Source: Ornithodoros turicata (taxonomy: Eukaryota > Arthropoda > Arachnida > Ixodida > Argasidae). From it: DNA of 64,000 nucleotides. Where the stretch lies: positions 72,190,879-72,254,878 of the forward strand of contig NC_088201.1 of assembly GCF_037126465.1 (NCBI RefSeq). Reading direction: 5' to 3'. How positions within the stretch are numbered: position 1 is the stretch's first letter; each line of letters starts with the position of its first letter. Below the pieces are notes generated by a model. It did no database searches. It saw only the letters and a list, made by a program, of their open reading frames with translations, and was not told the DNA's origin. Made by a program: the position numbers and the translations under genes. Shown one piece after another: positions 1 through 10,344 of the stretch.

Positions 1-711
1 AGACTTGTCGTAGAAAGCGGCCAGCCTCCAAAGTATATTGGGAAGTGGAGATTCTTCTCTGCTCTTACGTTCCTCGACACAAGATGTCCTGCAATGCAAG
101 ACAACTCAGTCTTGGGGATGGGACTCCATCGCGTAAGTCCTGAGAGTACAATGCTTCGTATCGTACGTTCTTCCTATACTTTCGTTTTATACGTCTGCGC
201 TCACCTGCATTTGTGCCCACCTTAATTTTCACGCGATTCTTCAAGGTTGACCTCCGATGGAGGGCGACGTAAGAAAGTAAATACGATAAGCACCTACGCT
301 TTTTTCCAAAAATTCCAGGTCGAGTCCTGTACAACAAATGCCAGCGAAATTCTTCTATCAATTGCAAATGCATCGCCAGAGCACTCACCCAGCAAGGACA
401 GCTATCACACAGAGATAGAACCAGATGTGCAGCAAACACCAACAGCGAGCACTGCAGCAGTGCCCACAGTATCAGGCCGCCGTAGGCATTCGCAACAGAG
501 GGCACAACATAACAGTCCATCTGACAGGCTAGCTGCTCTTTCCAAAATAGCGGACGCACTTTCAAAGCCTGCTGATGAGTGTGAAGCTTTCGGCAAGCTT
601 GTTGAGTGCAAAATGAGGCGACTTTCCTCTTCCTGCTACTCCGCATTCCAGCTTAAGGTGCTGGAGTCTGTCAGCCAGTTCGAACAGTTGATGTCCAGTG
701 ACGAATCATAA
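1..711 (+). CDS. MADF/BESS-type protein of a PIF/Harbinger element, 5'-incomplete
   Basis: Two exons, 1-132 and 319-711, join in frame. The donor is GTAAGT at 133 and the acceptor follows a T-rich tract ending CAG at 318. The first exon has the end of a MADF (Myb/SANT-like) DNA-binding domain, with GKWRFFSALTFLD as the typical W-aromatic-FL core. The second exon has a Ser/Pro/Gln-rich linker, a basic patch (GRRRH) and a C-terminal helix (ECEAFGKLVECKMRRLSS...FQLKVLESVSQFE) like the BESS or accessory-protein tail. PIF/Harbinger elements carry a Myb/MADF protein beside the transposase that helps it bind DNA and enter the nucleus. Here the transposase lies convergently at 3522-15556, so I infer one element. 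The start lies left of the window. A host MADF gene is the alternative. Confidence 0.68.
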
Positions 712-1694
712 AGTGGCTGCTCACCTGAGGTATTCCTGTAGTAATGGTCTTCACATGCAAGGGCTTTTCCTGTGACAGCTAAATGTTGTTGTTGTTATTA
801 TTTATTGTGAAAGAAACATAGCAGAAGGCCCCCTTTCCAGCAACATCCATGTAACATACGACGCGTAATCGACATTAGTCATGGAACTTGCTGCACAAAA
901 TTCATTAAAGTATTATGAACGTTATGTGAAGCACATCACTTAAGGTACATGTTCTAAGCTGCGTTAATGAATTAACAGGACAGAACAAATGTTGACGTGA
1001 TGCATTTCAGGTCAGCCATAGTGCAGAAAAGGTGTGTAAACATTGCATGATGAAGGAAAGTTACCAAAATTATTATGAGCCAGCCATACATGCCACTTGA
1101 CGACATGACGACAAATCATTTGCTACATTATCTACTTTTTCAACCACGAGACTCGTGTTTGAAGGAACAGACTGCAATTTATATTCTGCATGATAGCAAA
1201 AATATGTCATAGAATCTAGGCAGCATCGAGTGCTTTGATATAAAGTGTAGGTCATTTGCAGATTAAGCTTATTTACTGCTGACAGTTCTTGCATCCTTTT
1301 TCCTTCTTTTCAAGGCCACCTACTGTCCTCACGATGCAATGTGCCATATTTTTCTTCATCATTCATCACTACCTAAGTGTGTGAGTGCTTCAGGAAACAT
1401 TGTTTTGTACAGACATCTAATCCAAACTCTCCAGTAGCTTAAATTTGACTTAGTGGACACAGTGACCACCATGCATTCCCATTTTGTGTGGAATATTTTG
1501 CATCCTTTACCATCTTTCACATACACTAAATCTTCATAGTACATTGAGTCACGTCGCTCAGGACGCTCATACCAACCCTCTTCCCCCCCCCCCCCATTCC
1601 TTCCTGCTGTTCCCAATCTGTCCGTTTCTGTACACTGCTCATAGCCACAGGTGCTTTGCTTCCGCTAGCATGTATATATCTATATATATGCCTA

Positions 1695-1733
<39 letters not shown>

Positions 1734-2020
1734 GTCCAAACACATTGGTTGAAAGCACGCATGTGGGTGGGGGGGGGGGATATGGTTCGTATGACCGATA
1801 TTTGTTCCTGCAAGGTAAGTGCCTAGAATAGGCCCATCGGCGTCTAGGGTATGGTAAGATAGGTAGCTAAATATACATGCATGAACATATGCTTTGTGTT
1901 TTCTTGCTACTGCATAAAACAGTCAACGCAGGCTGCACACATTCCTGTTCGAGCAATAAAGTACACAAAACATGAACCACCAATCTTGATGCCCAAGTAT
2001 CATTCAAAAATACATTTGCG
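712..2020. other. 3' flank of the MADF gene; no gene seen
   Basis: Holds a probable polyadenylation region (ATTAAA near 904), a C-run at 1584-1595, the TA microsatellite and a G-run near 1772-1782. Short open frames here have no recognisable domain. Confidence 0.5.
1672..1731. repeat. (TA)n microsatellite
   Basis: An alternating TA tract, pure from about 1696 to 1730 and with two interruptions before that. Confidence 0.9.
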
Positions 2021-2236
2021 TTCACAACAAATATATTACACCGGCTCACATAACAAAATAAACGCAGAAATATAAGGACATTTCGACGCCTATACGGGCG
2101 TCCTCATCAGCTCGGATTCACACGAGAATTCTTGTGTGTATCCGAGCTGATGAGGACGCCCGTATTGGTGTCGAAACGTCCTTATATTTTCGCTTTTATT
2201 GTGTTATGTGAGCCGGTGTAATATATTTGTTGTGAA
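2021..2236. repeat. Palindromic Penelope-like tail with two hammerhead ribozyme cores
   Basis: An inverted repeat with arms of about 106 nt (2021-2126 and 2131-2236) around a GAATTC centre. On the + strand, CTGATGA at 2147-2153 is followed by a short hairpin (GACGCC, loop, GGTGTC) and GAAAC at 2173-2177. On the - strand the mirror copy has CTGATGA at 2110-2104, a perfect 6-bp stem II and GAAA at 2084-2081. CUGAUGA, stem II, GAAA is the hammerhead core, and Penelope-like retroelements are known to carry minimal hammerheads in their terminal repeats. No Penelope reverse transcriptase is seen. Assignment to Penelope is inference; the cores are visible. Confidence 0.65.
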
Positions 2237-2531
2237 TATGTCTCCTTGCTTTTGGTCTGTTTTCAACATTTGTGTTGCTTGTGTTATTGTTCTTAGCCAC
2301 CCTCTCCTGGGGCCACGTCAATAAAGCAGAGCAGTGCACAATTTCTTGGTGTCATTTATTTGCGTGCATTGATTATTCAACTGAGTAAAAATGTCACAAC
2401 AAACATTGAATGTGCTACATTGGACATTGTATGCAGTAATCAGTGGTTTATCAAGTATCTCAAGCACGGGGATTGCTGCTAAAAATTTGATGGGGTGGGG
2501 ACATTATTACAGTTGCATTACAAGAACTTAA
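2237..2531. other. Intergenic, nothing recognised
   Basis: An AATAAA lies near 2319, possibly an older polyadenylation site. Nothing else is supported. Confidence 0.4.
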
Positions 2532-3400
2532 TGCGGAGTTCGAGGTAACTCGTTACAAGTAACTTGTTACCGTAACTAAGTTCTTTTTTTATTTTGCAAC
2601 TTGTAACTTAACTCGGTACTTCTGCGCCGTTGTAACTTTCAGAGGAACTCGTTCCTTTTTCAGATTACTTTGCCAAAGTAACTTAAGTTCCAAGTTATTT
2701 TTAACTCGCTTTTCACTCACGTTCACGTTTTCTTGCTTTCTGTCCGGTTCCTTCATGGCATTTTTTGCCATAAAACGTGATATGCAATCAATAATGGCAG
2801 TATTTTATTCAGGAAGTAAGAACCGCTCCCATTGAAATGAAGCTGAACCATTGTGCGCCCACAGGGGAGTAAGATGCAAACCGTTCGAATAGACCACTAC
2901 CAGAGGAACGTCATCATGACATTGGCAGACAGACTGAAACCGAAACAAATCGGGAGGAGAGGGCTGGGTTCCACGAACAGGCACTTGTTCGCTGCCTTCC
3001 ATTGAAAGAAAAGCCGAACCGAGGCTTACGGGCGTGACCTTGTTCACCTCTTGCTTCGAGCGTAGTTCAGTTCTACCAAATTTGTGGGGCTGTCGAACAC
3101 TATAACGTCATTTGTTTACAAACAGGGAGAGGTCTATTGTTGGACATAAACGAAAATGGTCTAAGCGTGTTGCACTGCTCCGCAGGCAACTCAGTCTAAC
3201 TGAACTGCTCACGCGCGCTGCACCTGCGTAATGCTATTTTGTGTCCGAAGTAACTTGGAAGTAACTCGTTCTTTTTTTTAAGTAACTCGGTAACTGCGAG
3301 CTAGATTTCACGCTGAAGAACTTGGTTATTAACTTAGTTACATTTTGCACACGGTAACTTAACTTGTAACGAGTTCTTTTTGACAGGTAACTTTTCAATC
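2532..3400. mobile_element. hAT-like non-autonomous element, degenerate
   Basis: Starts with GAGTT then GGTAACTCGTTACAAG and is filled at both ends with permuted GTAACTCGTTAC motifs, the pattern of the clean copy at 4420-5232. The middle (2760-3230) shows no coding signal. The right terminus is eroded and no target duplication was found. Confidence 0.5.
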
Positions 3401-3521
3401 TATGACTTCATGTGCCCTTTACCGACATGTGCCTAAGGCTGAAGCTGAATGGGCCACTACTGTAGGGGCACACAGGTAAAAAGTTTGGGGCTGTAGGGGG
3501 TATCTGGATGATCCACTGTGG

Positions 3522-4381
3522 CTAATTTTGCTCAGGCAGTCTTCCTTGGTGACTGAAATAGTCCTTGAGTGTGTCCCTTACATGTGCAGCCATCAGTGAG
3601 TGGCGGGCCCGTATTGGTTCAAGATCACTCATGGGACCAGACAGTGGAATCTGGTCCGTGATCCCGCTCTCTTCTGCATGCTGCCGTAGATAGTTGTGGA
3701 GTATGCATGTTGTCTCTACAAGTAGTTTGACGTGTCTTGGTTCCGCGTAAATTGTAGTGTGATAGATACGGAAGCGGTTCGCAAGTATGCCGAATGCACT
3801 TTCTACTACTTTTCTGGCCCGTGAAAGTCTCTTATTAAATGCATCTTCTTCGAGGGAGAGATGACTTCCAGGGTAAGGCTTTATTATGTTCTCACTGAGA
3901 GGGAAAGCGTTGTCACCAAGAAACACTGGTGGTATTAGCAATGAGCTGTTTGGTAGCTGTATTGATTTTGGTAGCCCTAGCTTACCAGTTGTCAACAGAG
4001 TTTGTAGAGGTGTACGAGACCAGATACCACCATCACTTGAAGAGCCTGGGGCACTTGCATCGACATACATGAACTTGTACCTGGCATCTACGACTGCAAA
4101 CAGTACAATGCTGTGTGTCTTCTTATAATTGAAAAACACTGAACCAGACTTCTTCGGCTTGACAATCTTTACATGTTTACCGTCCATTGCTCCTATACAG
4201 TTGGGAAACTGCCAATTCATGCTGAAGTCCTGATATTTCTGCTTCCATGCTGCTTCTGTGTTTGGCAGTTCTACAAGACCAGAGAGGTGTTTGCAGATTG
4301 CAGTACATGTACACCATATCATGTTGTTAGTAGTGCTGTGACCCATTCTTGCCTGAAAGCTCAGTGACTTTTGGCTGTCTC
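3522..4381 (-). CDS. PIF/Harbinger DDE transposase, exon 2 (catalytic)
   Basis: The catalytic part of a DDE_Tnp_4 (Harbinger) transposase. Reading on the minus strand it opens after a CCCCACAG acceptor with GDSQKSLSFQARMGHST, the conserved helix after the 'RYLATG' motif. It then shows the first Asp in CIGAMDGKHV (D183 of the joined protein), the second in FLGDNAFPL (D273) and the Glu in RKVVESAFGILANRFR (E310). The exon ends at a stop at 3522 with no internal stop. It joins in frame to exon 1 at 15208-15556, giving about 402 residues, the usual length for the family. The enzyme cuts and pastes Harbinger elements, usually with TTA/TAA target duplications. The composite insertion begins 38 bp upstream of this exon. 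Confidence 0.85.
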
Positions 4382-4419
4382 CTGTGGGGAGAAATGGAGC
4401 ACCTCGTGTTCATTGTAAG

Positions 4420-5232
4420 CAGAGTTGTGGGTAACTCGTTACAAGTAACTCGTTACTTGGTAACGGTTACTTTTTTGGTAACGAAGTAACGATTCAGTTA
4501 CTTTTTCAAAAATGGTAATAGTAACGGAATCAGTTACAAAAATTGGTAACTCGTTACTGACGTTACTCGTTCCTTTTCTTCAGCGCGGGGGAGCACATTT
4601 CGGCACTCCGTATGGCGCAATGCGTGCAGATTTGACCTGTGTGACCCCCGACCACGTGTGACTCAAAGTATTGTTGCAGTACCTCGCTGGATGTGTTGTT
4701 GACTTGCTGAATCGTCTTAAACGAAGGCCCTTGTCTGTTCTCTTGTTTCCGTAATCTCCGACCACCAGAATGGGCACCGAGAATGGGCACCAATTGTGCT
4801 ATGGCTACAAAAAACGCGTTTCGACTTCTCGCCTTTTCTTGTCTTTGCTAAGCTTCTGAGCGCCCTAAATTATGACGCAGCCCCTCGTCTGTTTTTGGGG
4901 ACCGTTGGTGATCGGTGGCACGAAACCCGGTGTCTTTTCATGTGTCTTCATAATCTTCGATCACCCCCACTTCGGAAATGTAAATTTCGAGTATCAGCTT
5001 CTTCTGAAATGCAATTCCTCATTAATAAAGAGTTGAAGGCAAGTGACGGCATGTTTGTTGGCTCCTTTAACTATGCGACGGTAACGTAAAAGTAACTCGT
5101 TACCCTGAATAACGAGAACTCGTTACTTTTGTACGTTGGTAACGAGTAACGTGCCTAGTTATTCTTTTCTGAAGTAACGAGTAACGGCATTTAGTTCCTT
5201 TTTTTTTTTTTTTTGTAACGGGCACAAGTTTG
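4420..5232. mobile_element. hAT-like non-autonomous element, complete left copy
   Basis: The inverted ends are CAGAGTTGTGGGTAACTCG and, reversed from the right, CAAACTTGTGCCCGTTAC. Subterminal regions are packed with GTAACTCGTTAC motifs in both orientations. No transposase is encoded. The right flank (CCGGCATG) does not match the left flank, so this copy has no duplication of its own. Confidence 0.7.
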
Positions 5233-5648
5233 CCGGCATGCCACCTGCAGCGCAGAAGACACATGCAGCAGAGCCCTATATCACCCGCTCGGGCAGACGG
5301 GCGTGGTGGCCACAGCGACTTGTGCTCGGACACTGAGGAATATATTTTTTTGTTTTTCTCGCTCGTTTCCTCATTAGAGGGGGAGTACTGTAGCGACTCG
5401 CCAAGCGCGGTCGCAGTGCCAGATGTGCAACGTTCTTCTTTATCTTTACTTTCTCCCTTCTCAGAAAACACTGCGCTCCCGTTCTCTCTTTCCATCCTCT
5501 GGCTCCCCTTTTTCCCTTGCCGCGCTCGGCGACTGAAAAGCTGTAAATACAGGCCAGTAGGCCTCCGACCTTTGAAGTAAATAGATTGCTTTTAAACACA
5601 CTCAACTGCTTCCGTGTTCTTCGTGCCTTTACTTATGACGACCTGACA
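5233..5648 (+). mobile_element. Gypsy-type retrotransposon 3' end: internal tail, polypurine tract and LTR
   Basis: A polypurine tract (AGAGGGGGAG, near 5376-5385) lies directly before a 260-bp segment that begins TGTAGCGACTCG and ends CGACCTGACA (5389-5648), that is TG...CA. This is the layout of the 3' end of an LTR element. The 5' part is missing, cut at the hAT-like end. No protease, RT or integrase is visible and no target duplication was found. Confidence 0.45.
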
Positions 5649-5755
5649 GCCTTGACCGTTTCGGCAGTCGACGACGCAACACATTACAGGCATTGCGAAA
5701 AAAAGCTTTGCCAAGTAGCATCACAGGCTAGGCTACACCGTACACAAGCAGCATT

Positions 5756-5846
5756 TGTTTGCGGCATAACAACGGACACCATCGAATATGTATGTTTAGC
5801 AGCCACAGACCATGTTGACGCACAAGGGCATTCATCGAAACGGTCT
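5756..5846 (+). repeat. 91-bp segment, copy 1 of a direct repeat
   Basis: Nearly repeated at 6769-6855. Both copies are open in the same frame and share CGITTDTI...LAAT...D.QGHSSKRSY, suggesting coding descent from an unidentified element. Confidence 0.55.
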
Positions 5847-5848
5847 TA

Positions 5849-6768
5849 CTTCTATCAGTAAAATATTCTACAACGTCCAAGTTCTAGTTGTACGTCTCCA
5901 GATAGCAATACCAAATATTCTGAACCGTATGTTCTGATTTTTCATGAATAGTTGAAGCATATTGATTGTTTTGGCATGAGTTCAGGGCATGGTTTGACGT
6001 GTCTGACAAATTAGGTCTTGAAATATGGGGCACTATCAATCAACCAATCGCTATCTGTCATCCTATCCTACATGGCAGGTACAATCTTGGATAGCAAGTG
6101 GGTTGGATTAGATTAATTCGAATGGATGCTTCTTGCGATGTGCAAAACTTGTATATTTTTCTGTCACCTTGATGAACGCCACAAGGACTGCCCAAGGCAC
6201 GTCGGGAATTTCCATCTGCCATCGGGTCCTCATACTTGTACCGCTGCCGTCAGAACCACCTGCTAGTACGGATCCGGATGTTGGTACAAGTTTTAAATTT
6301 AACGACATAACTAGTAGAGGCAAGGATGTAATTTCGTAATTACATTTAAATTCGAAGTTGTATGGGCGGAGTAGCGTTTTTGTTAAGTCGTTGACCGCGG
6401 TGTTCACGATGCCTAACATCAACGACAAAACATGTTATTTTCGCATAGCGTATCGACAGCGGAGCATAAATTAAAACTGATTTTTGAGATATTTATAGGG
6501 AGATATAGATTTGCAGCGTACAATCACAGCAGTTTGTAAATTCCGAAAATTATGTAAGAATTTCGTCGATTGGATTGATTCATATCTTTGTTTGTGCTTT
6601 ACTGAGCAGCTTCCTTCGCCTCGTGCTTTTTCTTTTACTTTTCTCGGAGGGGGTGGAGGGCAGGTTCTTTATGGGAGTAGACGAATTGGTCGTGTGATGA
6701 ATTCAATCCCTGCCTTTATTTTTGTTGATCATCATCATCCTCAACAGCAGTTTGTTGATTTATTTGCG
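5849..6768. other. Non-coding spacer between the two repeat copies
   Basis: AT-rich, with no motif or protein family recognised. Confidence 0.4.
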
Positions 6769-6855
6769 GTATAACAACGGACACCATCGACGCTGTACGT
6801 TTAGCAGCCACATACCGTCTTGACCCACAAGGACATTCATCGAAACGCTCATACC
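6769..6855 (+). repeat. 91-bp segment, copy 2 of a direct repeat
   Basis: The second copy of the 5756-5846 segment. It ends where the LINE C-terminal coding fragment begins. Confidence 0.55.
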
Positions 6856-7300
6856 CTATACGACACTGCGCCATACCTACTTCCTGGAACCGCGCGCCCG
6901 GTTGGATGCGCGCCGTGCAAACTTGCAGTGGCGTCTTGCGCACGACGTTTTACCTCTCAGGGACAGGTTGTCCCGCTTCGGTTTGACCAGGCCTTTTTGC
7001 CCTTTCTGCCCTACCTTTGAAACGTCGGAGCACGCTTTTCGCAATTGTCTGCTCCCGGATTTTTTGTGGCAAAAGGCTGAGGTGCTTTACGGCATTCCGT
7101 TCATTCGGTGGGGCACGGTCCAGTTACTGAGCTCGCTCCCAGTTCCGATCTGCGATAGACGCCAGTTTGTACTCCTGGCGGTAGAAATAAACCACCAGGT
7201 CTGGATAGCACGCTGCATAGCTGTGCACGGTGGCCGTGCTCGCATCGCCGTTGAGGTACTGGCCCAGACTTCGGGGACGCAGCTATATTTCAGGCTATCA
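6856..7300 (+). pseudogene. LINE ORF2 C-terminal fragment (zf-RVT zinc-binding domain)
   Basis: The frame reads RLDARRANLQWRLAHDVLPLRDRL, then FCPFCPTFETSEHAFRNC, a CxxC-x(n)-HxxxxC zinc-binding motif of the reverse transcriptase zinc-binding domain found after RT in many non-LTR elements. No RT or endonuclease is attached, so this is a strongly truncated copy. Its right boundary against the opposite-strand MULE gene is blurred; the open frame runs on to 7387 without further recognisable sequence. Confidence 0.6.
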
Positions 7301-7309
7301 GGGCAGGGC

Positions 7310-9570
7310 TTTGTAGCCACATTGTCCGTGACGAAGCACTATATGGCCTTGTGCAGTGCTCTCGCCGCTCACTTGATGGTAAACTGAAGAATCTCCATCC
7401 CCGACTAGTGTTCTGTACTGGAGCCCATGAACTTGCTCACTCACCTGGAAGCCGTGAACAATAATGTCAGCTTCCATCGCAGTCGAGGCCTTGTCCCAGT
7501 TCTGGTAGCACTTGTGTGACGGGACACCAGCATCTTTTAGCTTGTGGTATTCGCAATAGCTGCAGAACTTGTTGCGCACACCTAAGTGCAGGATCTTAGT
7601 TCTCGCTCCAATGATCACAGCAAGACCCGAAGAAGCTGAGTATCGGTGGCCATGGCTTCTGTGTGACCAACCACCGTCAACGATGACCTTAGTGTGCGCC
7701 GTTGTCCCATCTTCACAAACATCCCCAGCTTCTAGTGCAAGCTCCTTTTCCTCCTTCCCAGCAAGGATGATGGACTTCATGAGAATTGCCTCCCAGTGCT
7801 GAACAGGGAAAACAAAACGAGGAAGAATGAGCAACCCAATGTGGCAAACGATGCTCTGGTAGCACAGCTCACCCTTCTCAAATTACTCTTTGTGCAGTGC
7901 CAATTACAATTAGGCTGCTAGAATTACTGGGAAATCGAAACAAAACCACACATTCAACAAACTATTCCTGCCAACATTGATGACTAGTAGTCATTGTGTC
8001 GTGTGCACATGGCCTTGTTCATCACAAAAAAGAACCCGAAACCATGTGGGGCCAACACTGAACAAGTATGCATCTGTCTCACTCGAGCAAGGACAACAGA
8101 AAATTAACAATTTGTTACGTACCTCTCCCAGTGCTTCCTCTCTTCTCAGGAATGCTCCCTTGCTCATTGTGGGCACACCTAGCACTGAAAACGATTCCTC
8201 AAAGTTGGAGAATCCAGATCCAATGGTCATGAAGGCCCAGACAGCAGCATCGTTGACTCCCGTCATCTTTTCTTCAGCCACCAGAGATGTGGGTTCCGGG
8301 ACAGGGTCAGTAGTGATCTTCTTCACTTGGCCACACCCACTGCACTTGTACGTAAACTCAGACCACAGCCCAACCTTCCTTTCCTTCTGAAATGTGAACT
8401 GCTCTCCAAATATCTCTGGACAAACGTGCTCCGCCATCTCACGGAAACTCTTGATGAAATGTGCTGGGGAAATTAGCCTCCGACCCAGAATTCTGTCCTC
8501 TTCATGTTGTACAGGAGGGTTCACTTCCACGGGAAGGTCCGGCAGATCTTCCTCACCCGCAGAACAAAATGCAGATTCAGGATGTGATGTCTGAGGATCC
8601 TGGGCTATGTCATTGGCAATGCTGTACAGAGTACCTGGCGGTGTCTCTAAAGGGCGGTGCTCCGATCCCTCTACTTCCGTGCAATCACTGGCCACGGATA
8701 GGTCACGTGCGAACGGTGATTCCTCCAAGGCACCATCAGACAGCTGCAGAGTGTCAGCTTGGTTGTCACCAATTGTCGCATGAGCCTTGAGTCTGAAAAC
8801 CATAGCATTATCAATAGAGCGCTGGTCACCAAAACATGCACTACTCGTGCAATTTTGCGCGAAACATGCCTTTTCAGTGCAAATATTCAGTACAGCACAA
8901 GCATTTAAAATCGCTGTAATCAACCCAAACGCGCCGTGGGTAGCGTTACAGCAAAAGTAACGCGAACAGCCAGCTGGGTTACACCACGAGTAACGGGAAA
9001 TGCTACAAGCCAAATATATTCGGCCAAGATTGTCAACTAGCGACGACAGCATTGTTGCATTACTTTCCTGCTTTATTTCCAAAGTTGCTGCTTTCTTAAA
9101 TTCTGGTTTATTTTAGGAAATTGTCTCCAGACGCATGTACATGGGGTGTAAGTGTCTGATCGTAAGTTGCCAATGCAAAACGAGACACCCTAACGTGACC
9201 GCCACGCAGATAAAATACTTCAGCACAAGCAATCTAACCGACCCTCATACTAACAGAAAATGTCATCATATACAACGTCTACTAACACACCCGTATGAAA
9301 TGGCTTGCTGTTCGAGTTACTCGTGGTGTAAGGTCAATCACCGCGAAAGACGCCAAGCAAAAAAGAATAACAGAAAAGTTCATTGGCATGAAAATTTGCG
9401 GCCTAGCTATCAATACCCTTCGCATGACCTCCATTCTGAAGTGGTCTTTTTAGAACGGAAAGGAACGAATATGCTTACCGTCGTTTCTTCCGGAGCAGTC
9501 GGCAATGCGCTTTACTGGACTTTCGACGGGAATAACATCGTTTCTTTGGGTTCGTACTTGGACACGGCAT
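7310..9570 (-). CDS. Mutator-like (MULE) transposase, three exons, C-terminally truncated
   Basis: Three exons join in frame on the minus strand: 9570-9479 (basic N-terminus MPCPSTNPKKRCYSRRK...), 8792-8123 and 7798 to about 7310. The donors are GTAAGC and GTACGT; the acceptors are TTTTCAG and TGTTCAG. Exon 2 has an acidic linker, then YKCSGCGQVKK and NDAAVWAFMTIGSGFSNFEESFSVL, typical of the metazoan Mutator-like transposase domain. Exon 3 has VIVDGGWSHRSHG (first catalytic Asp, about D295) and LVGDGDSSVYHQV (second Asp). The coding sequence then decays against an opposite-strand LINE fragment, so the third catalytic residue and C-terminus are missing. It lies inside the 10.36-kb composite block. 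It is probably inactive as protein, although every retained exon is open. Junctions are predicted, not observed. Confidence 0.72.
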
Positions 9571-10344
9571 TTTCTGGGTGCTGTCTACACACCCAACGGA
9601 GAATAATGCAACTCCTCAGCACGAAATTCAGCCAAACGGACACAAAATAATCGTACGATCAACAAAAATACACGCGGCAGGAACCTGCGTATACGGAATC
9701 ACGCACGGGGCCAACGTTTCGTAAGTCAGGGAGGTCAGAGAACCGCTACGTGATCACGTGATCAGCACATAGGAACCCGTGCCATCTCTCGGCAACCTCT
9801 TGCAACGCGAAGCTGCCGCTGGTTTCAAACGCGTACGGCAGATGGCGCTAGTCACCACATTTTCTGTGTTTCTGTGTACGATTTTGAACCACGCTAGTTT
9901 ATTTATTATTCTTTCATTTGCGATAAAACTTTGAACATCACTCCTGCTGATAATTACCCGCCCGCTGATCATATTTTCAGCCGAGAATAAGTACAGAATA
10001 GCCTTTTATGGCAAGTGTAAAAGTAGCGTTTTTTTCTTAAATTTGATAGGCAATAACCAATTAATGACGCTTTACGCGAGTAAAAACGTTCTTGACTTTC
10101 CTTTGCATACTGTGCAACGTCACTTTGAAAAAAGATTGACAGCGCTATCTCTTTTCGTGTTCGCATCATCCTTGATTGAAAAACGCCAAAAATGGAAGAT
10201 ATGGTCGTCCTTCTCGCTTTATAACGCCACAGCTGATCATCACATAAAAAAAACGGGTTCTTGGCTTAGCTTGCCCAAAGAACAAGCTTTCCAACGGTAC
10301 CAACATATTTCACGTAAGTTGCCGAGAAGCCGTGTAACCTTTGA
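9571..10344. other. 5' flank of the MULE gene; no gene seen
   Basis: The minus-strand promoter of the MULE gene should lie here, but no TATA box is clear. A palindromic CGTGATCACGTGATCA lies near 9750. Confidence 0.35.

Noticed and set aside
1484..1831. Open frames across the TA tract
   Set aside because: Low-complexity translation of a microsatellite.
9135..9650. 171-codon plus-strand frame
   Set aside because: Shadow of the MULE first exon and its flank; no motif.
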